A program made the position numbers and the translations under genes. A stretch of 64,000 bases of DNA from an uncultured Eubacteriales bacterium. GTDB taxonomy: Bacteria; Bacillota; Clostridia; Oscillospirales; Oscillospiraceae. Location: positions 12,127 to 76,126 of the forward strand of contig URDG01000007.1 of assembly GCA_900546515.1 (NCBI GenBank), in the 5' to 3' direction. Of this stretch, positions 61,500 through 64,000 are shown one piece after another (positions within the stretch are counted from its first letter, which is position 1; each line of letters opens with the position of its first letter). A model generated the notes under the pieces. It made no database searches. It was not told the origin of the DNA and saw nothing but the letters and a program-made list of their open reading frames with translations.

Positions 61500-61537
61500 G
61501 GGCCTGAGTCTTAGTAATAAGATTCAGACCCTTCTTG
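61500..61537 (+). terminator. Terminator after the recombinases
   Basis: GGGCCTGAGTCTTA pairs loosely with AAGATTCAGACCC, followed by TTCTTGTTT. Confidence 0.6.
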
Positions 61538-61555
61538 TTTAGGAAGGAGTCATTT

Positions 61556-62254
61556 ATGTCACGCTATTTTATGCGAGATACACCTCTGTGGGCGATGGAG
61601 CGGTTGATGATGTCTCAGCCAGGCCACAAGCCGCGAGGAGGCGGAAGGTACCGAAGTCAATTTCATTACACTCCAAAAGATGTGGAGTGCGAATACTGCC
61701 AGAACTATGACCGTAAGAATCCATGCCTCCTGTGTGCATGCACTTGTTTGAAGGAGCGCATTGAGGCGGGTGTTCTGAATCTGAGCGAGTTTGTATGGGA
61801 CTGCTTTGCATCCCCTGTGGAACCACAGCTTCAAAAACGAATGCGGCAGCAGTTCGGAGACAGAAGATTTCGTTTTTTCCTATCCAACTCTCATCGTAGA
61901 AGATGGACACACTGGAGAGCGCTCTGCTGGCGTCTGTCTGACCGAAATAAAGCCGCCCTCTTCCTGCTCACGGCTTACGAAAGCCTTTGGCGAAGGATGG
62001 TCTGGAAGTGCGGCAACGACGGCTTTGACTTCCAAGCAGTCCATCTCCATGGGATCAAGCCGGAGCTTTACAGCGTTTATCAGGCTGCAAAGGCCATTGC
62101 GGTAGGTAGCTGCAACATTACTCTTGCGGACCTTGCGTCTCCGGAATTGGTCACAGATGAGGCGTTCCAACTGATTATCTGCGCATTGCTGATGGCCAAG
62201 TACGGGGATGTGGTTCTGAATTTAGAAAATGGAGCGGTGAAGGATGGCAATTGA
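61556..62254 (+). CDS. Conserved mobile-element protein of unknown function
   Basis: A 232-residue protein. A Cys cluster (ECEYCQNY then CLLCACTCLKERIE, near 44-70) suggests a metal-binding segment. A Trp/Arg-rich stretch (HRRRWTHWRALCWRL) follows near 115. The style matches hypothetical proteins in conjugative elements of gut Firmicutes. Ribosome site AAGGAG 7 nt before the ATG. It overlaps the next gene by 11 nt. No function assigned. Confidence 0.6.
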   Translation: MSRYFMRDTPLWAMERLMMSQPGHKPRGGGRYRSQFHYTPKDVECEYCQNYDRKNPCLLCACTCLKERIEAGVLNLSEFVWDCFASPVEPQLQKRMRQQFGDRRFRFFLSNSHRRRWTHWRALCWRLSDRNKAALFLLTAYESLWRRMVWKCGNDGFDFQAVHLHGIKPELYSVYQAAKAIAVGSCNITLADLASPELVTDEAFQLIICALLMAKYGDVVLNLENGAVKDGN

Positions 62255-63263
62255 TATGGCACAGCAGGAAGAACTTGTTCTATGGATTGACCGGCGCTGG
62301 AAAAATGCCATCGAGAAGCATCTAAATGGCGAGGCTTTGCAAGAGCATCTGGAGAATGTATTGGACAAGCTGTGCGATCAGCTTCCAGAGCGAGAGTATG
62401 AGCACATCAGTCGTGAGATTCAATCGGAAGCTGCCGCACGGCGCGCAGCGGAAGAAGCGGCTCGCACTTATGCTGCCTACCATGTGACGGAGCATGGTCA
62501 AGAATGGTACTTTAAAACCTCTCCCGGTGAGGAGCTGTTGGAGGCCGGGAAAAAGTTGCGCAGTTATATTACGAAAGGCAACAGTGTGACGCCGGACAAA
62601 TTCATCGGAATGTTTTTCGGCGGGCAGACCATCATAGCAAAAGAGTTTGATGCGCTGACGGCTCTGCGCATGGAGAACACCGGAAAGGTACGTGGTGTGT
62701 TCGACGTGAACTTCGACAAGCGTGAGTTCTCCGCTGTTAGCATCATGGATGGCTGGCAGACCTGGGCGATGCATGATGTGTCGGTGGCAGTTTATCATGC
62801 CACCCGGTCACAGTTTGCGTCTAACGATGATAGGTGGCGCAAGCTGCTGGATCATCTGAGCGGAAAAGAGATCACCTCGGCGGGACATCTCGCTGCCAAC
62901 AACTTTTCGTTCTCAGATGAGATAATTGAGGAGGACGGCAAGCTCAACTTTTATATTCAGGCAGACTTTGATGTGGATTCTGCGTTCGGGACATTTGTCT
63001 GCACTGATCAGAATGACGACTGGCTCAACATCTATGCCAACTATGACGTGGAGCAGGATCGGCTATGTGACACATTGGAACTGAACCTCTGCAAAGGAGA
63101 CGGTTCGGAAGAAAGCTGGTTTTACCGTCTCAACGCTGCCGAACAGGAAGTCCTGCTCCGCAAAATGGAGGCATTCTGTCAGCAGCAGACCGGCATGAGT
63201 CTGCACGAATACACCCAGCAGCTTCGAGACAGCGAATCGCAGACTCCTGAGATGCAGATATAA
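62244..63263 (+). CDS. Conserved mobile-element protein, acidic
   Basis: A 339-residue acidic protein. A helical N-terminus (RREIQSEAAARRAAEEAAR-like, about 50-75) precedes a mixed alpha/beta part with WYFKTSPGEELLEAG and a NFSFSDEIIEEDGKLNFY segment. It has no signal peptide or membrane helix. Overlaps the previous gene; 51 nt before the ArdA-like gene. Likely part of the element's early or maintenance functions; I do not recognise a domain with assigned function. Confidence 0.6.
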   Translation: MAIDMAQQEELVLWIDRRWKNAIEKHLNGEALQEHLENVLDKLCDQLPEREYEHISREIQSEAAARRAAEEAARTYAAYHVTEHGQEWYFKTSPGEELLEAGKKLRSYITKGNSVTPDKFIGMFFGGQTIIAKEFDALTALRMENTGKVRGVFDVNFDKREFSAVSIMDGWQTWAMHDVSVAVYHATRSQFASNDDRWRKLLDHLSGKEITSAGHLAANNFSFSDEIIEEDGKLNFYIQADFDVDSAFGTFVCTDQNDDWLNIYANYDVEQDRLCDTLELNLCKGDGSEESWFYRLNAAEQEVLLRKMEAFCQQQTGMSLHEYTQQLRDSESQTPEMQI

Positions 63264-63314
63264 CTGGCATGTCGGCGATGTGATTTTGAATTTGTGAAAA
63301 GGAGCCAATGAAAT

Positions 63315-64000
63315 ATGATGATACAAGCTGTGCTCGGCAATCCAAACCACCCGGAATACGGCGTGGCGACCATTCCGTTCCCCATCCCACATGACCAGTA
63401 CGCACACTGCATGGAGTTGCTGGAGGCATTGGAAATTGGCGATGCGGTCAAAGCTGACTGTCAGGCGCAGGAGATCAATAGCTTTTACTCTGTACTCAAG
63501 CGCACGGAGATGCTAACGGTCAATGTGGAGGAGCTCAACTATCTTGCCAAGCGGCTGGATGGTTTCGATATCGGAGAGGCCGCACAGTTTCAGGCAATGG
63601 CTCACAAACTGGAGCTTCTCGAACTGAAGGATTTTATCAACCTAACCTTCTGCTGCCAGGAGGCCACAGTCATTACGGATTTCTCTGACCTTGCCGCTGT
63701 TGGCCGTGACCACTACATGAACCTGCATAGCGGTAGTGCAACTGCTGCTGAGTTGGAAGCATTGAACGGTGAGGAAATGGCACTGCGGCTTATTGAGAGC
63801 GGCAGCGGCACGATCACTCCCTACGGCGTGATCTATGACAACGGCATGAAACTGGAGCAAGTATATGACGGTCAATTTTTCCCCTGCTATTACTATGAGC
63901 CGCGTGCCACTATGGTCGCGGCGACTCCCAAATCCGAGCCGGAGGATACCGAGCACATCACATGGCTATATCTCCCGATGGCGCAGGAGGAAATTGACCG
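63315..64000 (+). CDS. ArdA-like antirestriction protein, cut by window end
   Basis: The frame is open for 228 codons to the end of the window without a stop. The opening IQAVLGNPNHPEYGVAT, the central KLELLELKDFINLTFCC with DFSDLAAVGRDHYM, and the GTITPYGVIYDNGMKLEQVY segment are typical of ArdA-like proteins of Firmicutes conjugative elements. ArdA mimics DNA and blocks type I restriction enzymes, which helps an incoming element survive. The acidic character agrees. GGAG lies about 10 nt before the first of two adjacent ATGs. Confidence 0.7.
   Translation, partial: MMIQAVLGNPNHPEYGVATIPFPIPHDQYAHCMELLEALEIGDAVKADCQAQEINSFYSVLKRTEMLTVNVEELNYLAKRLDGFDIGEAAQFQAMAHKLELLELKDFINLTFCCQEATVITDFSDLAAVGRDHYMNLHSGSATAAELEALNGEEMALRLIESGSGTITPYGVIYDNGMKLEQVYDGQFFPCYYYEPRATMVAATPKSEPEDTEHITWLYLPMAQEEID

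Overview
The window reads as chromosome of a Gram-positive, spore-forming, probably anaerobic gut Clostridia member. Oscillospiraceae is my best guess from protein style, not from a database match. Supporting signs are the Firmicutes-type rpoB-rpoC and rpsL-rpsG-fusA-tuf block, CotF-like spore coat genes, a K+-dependent pyrophosphatase, cell-wall sorting signals and lipoprotein binding proteins, with moderately GC-rich codon use. About 50 protein genes, one tRNA and one probable structured RNA can be supported.

Region 1 (1-26.9 kb) is core chromosome. It holds a surface protein with Ig-like repeats (-), the membrane pyrophosphatase hppA (+), a three-gene membrane glycosylation cassette (GT-C transferase, GtrB-like polyprenyl-phosphate glycosyltransferase, GtrA-like flippase), two small coat genes, and the minus-strand transcription/translation block. 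In that block rpoB-rpoC is separated from rpsL-rpsG-fusA-tuf by a DNA methyltransferase and a 1052-residue surface protein. EF-Tu has a 17-residue insertion in its G domain. A GT-C/Gpi18-like membrane protein and tRNA-Leu(GAG) close the region.

Region 2 (27.3-49.9 kb) is the most interesting part: a metal-linked regulon of about 22 genes in four transcription units. Each unit begins with the same promoter: AT, a C-tract/G-tract core of fixed 13-nt length ending in C, directly abutting the -35 box, then a 17-18 nt spacer and a TATAAT-like -10. One unit encodes a CsoR/InrS-type metal-sensing regulator with a His-rich N-terminus (11 His in the first 27 residues) and a Cys-His-Cys site; G/C-tract operators are typical of that family. 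The units encode a Fec-type ABC importer, two Opp/Nik-type importers, four class I SAM methyltransferases in two paralogous pairs, an FmdE-like protein with a zinc ribbon, a UreG/HypB-like GTPase with CPDH and CNRC motifs, a leaderless binding-protein-like protein, an unusual ABC-class ATPase, a TPR protein and two small membrane proteins. I infer a nickel or cobalt (or metal-chelate) acquisition and handling system whose full composition I do not recognise as described.

Region 3 (50-64 kb) looks like an integrative element. It has a sigma-like HTH gene and an ORF-free structured RNA enclosed by a 20-bp inverted repeat, a DUF3846 gene, a pilus operon (thioester/SpaA adhesin, backbone pilin, two class C sortases), three translationally coupled large serine recombinases of which the middle one lacks the catalytic domain, and element-type genes running into an ArdA-like gene cut by the window end.

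Within the regulon, the proposed logic is that the His-rich regulator acts at all four promoters, the ABC systems bring in metal or metal-ligand complexes, and the GTPase/ATPase/FmdE/methyltransferase proteins process or deliver the cargo. Functions and substrates are inferred from families and context only.
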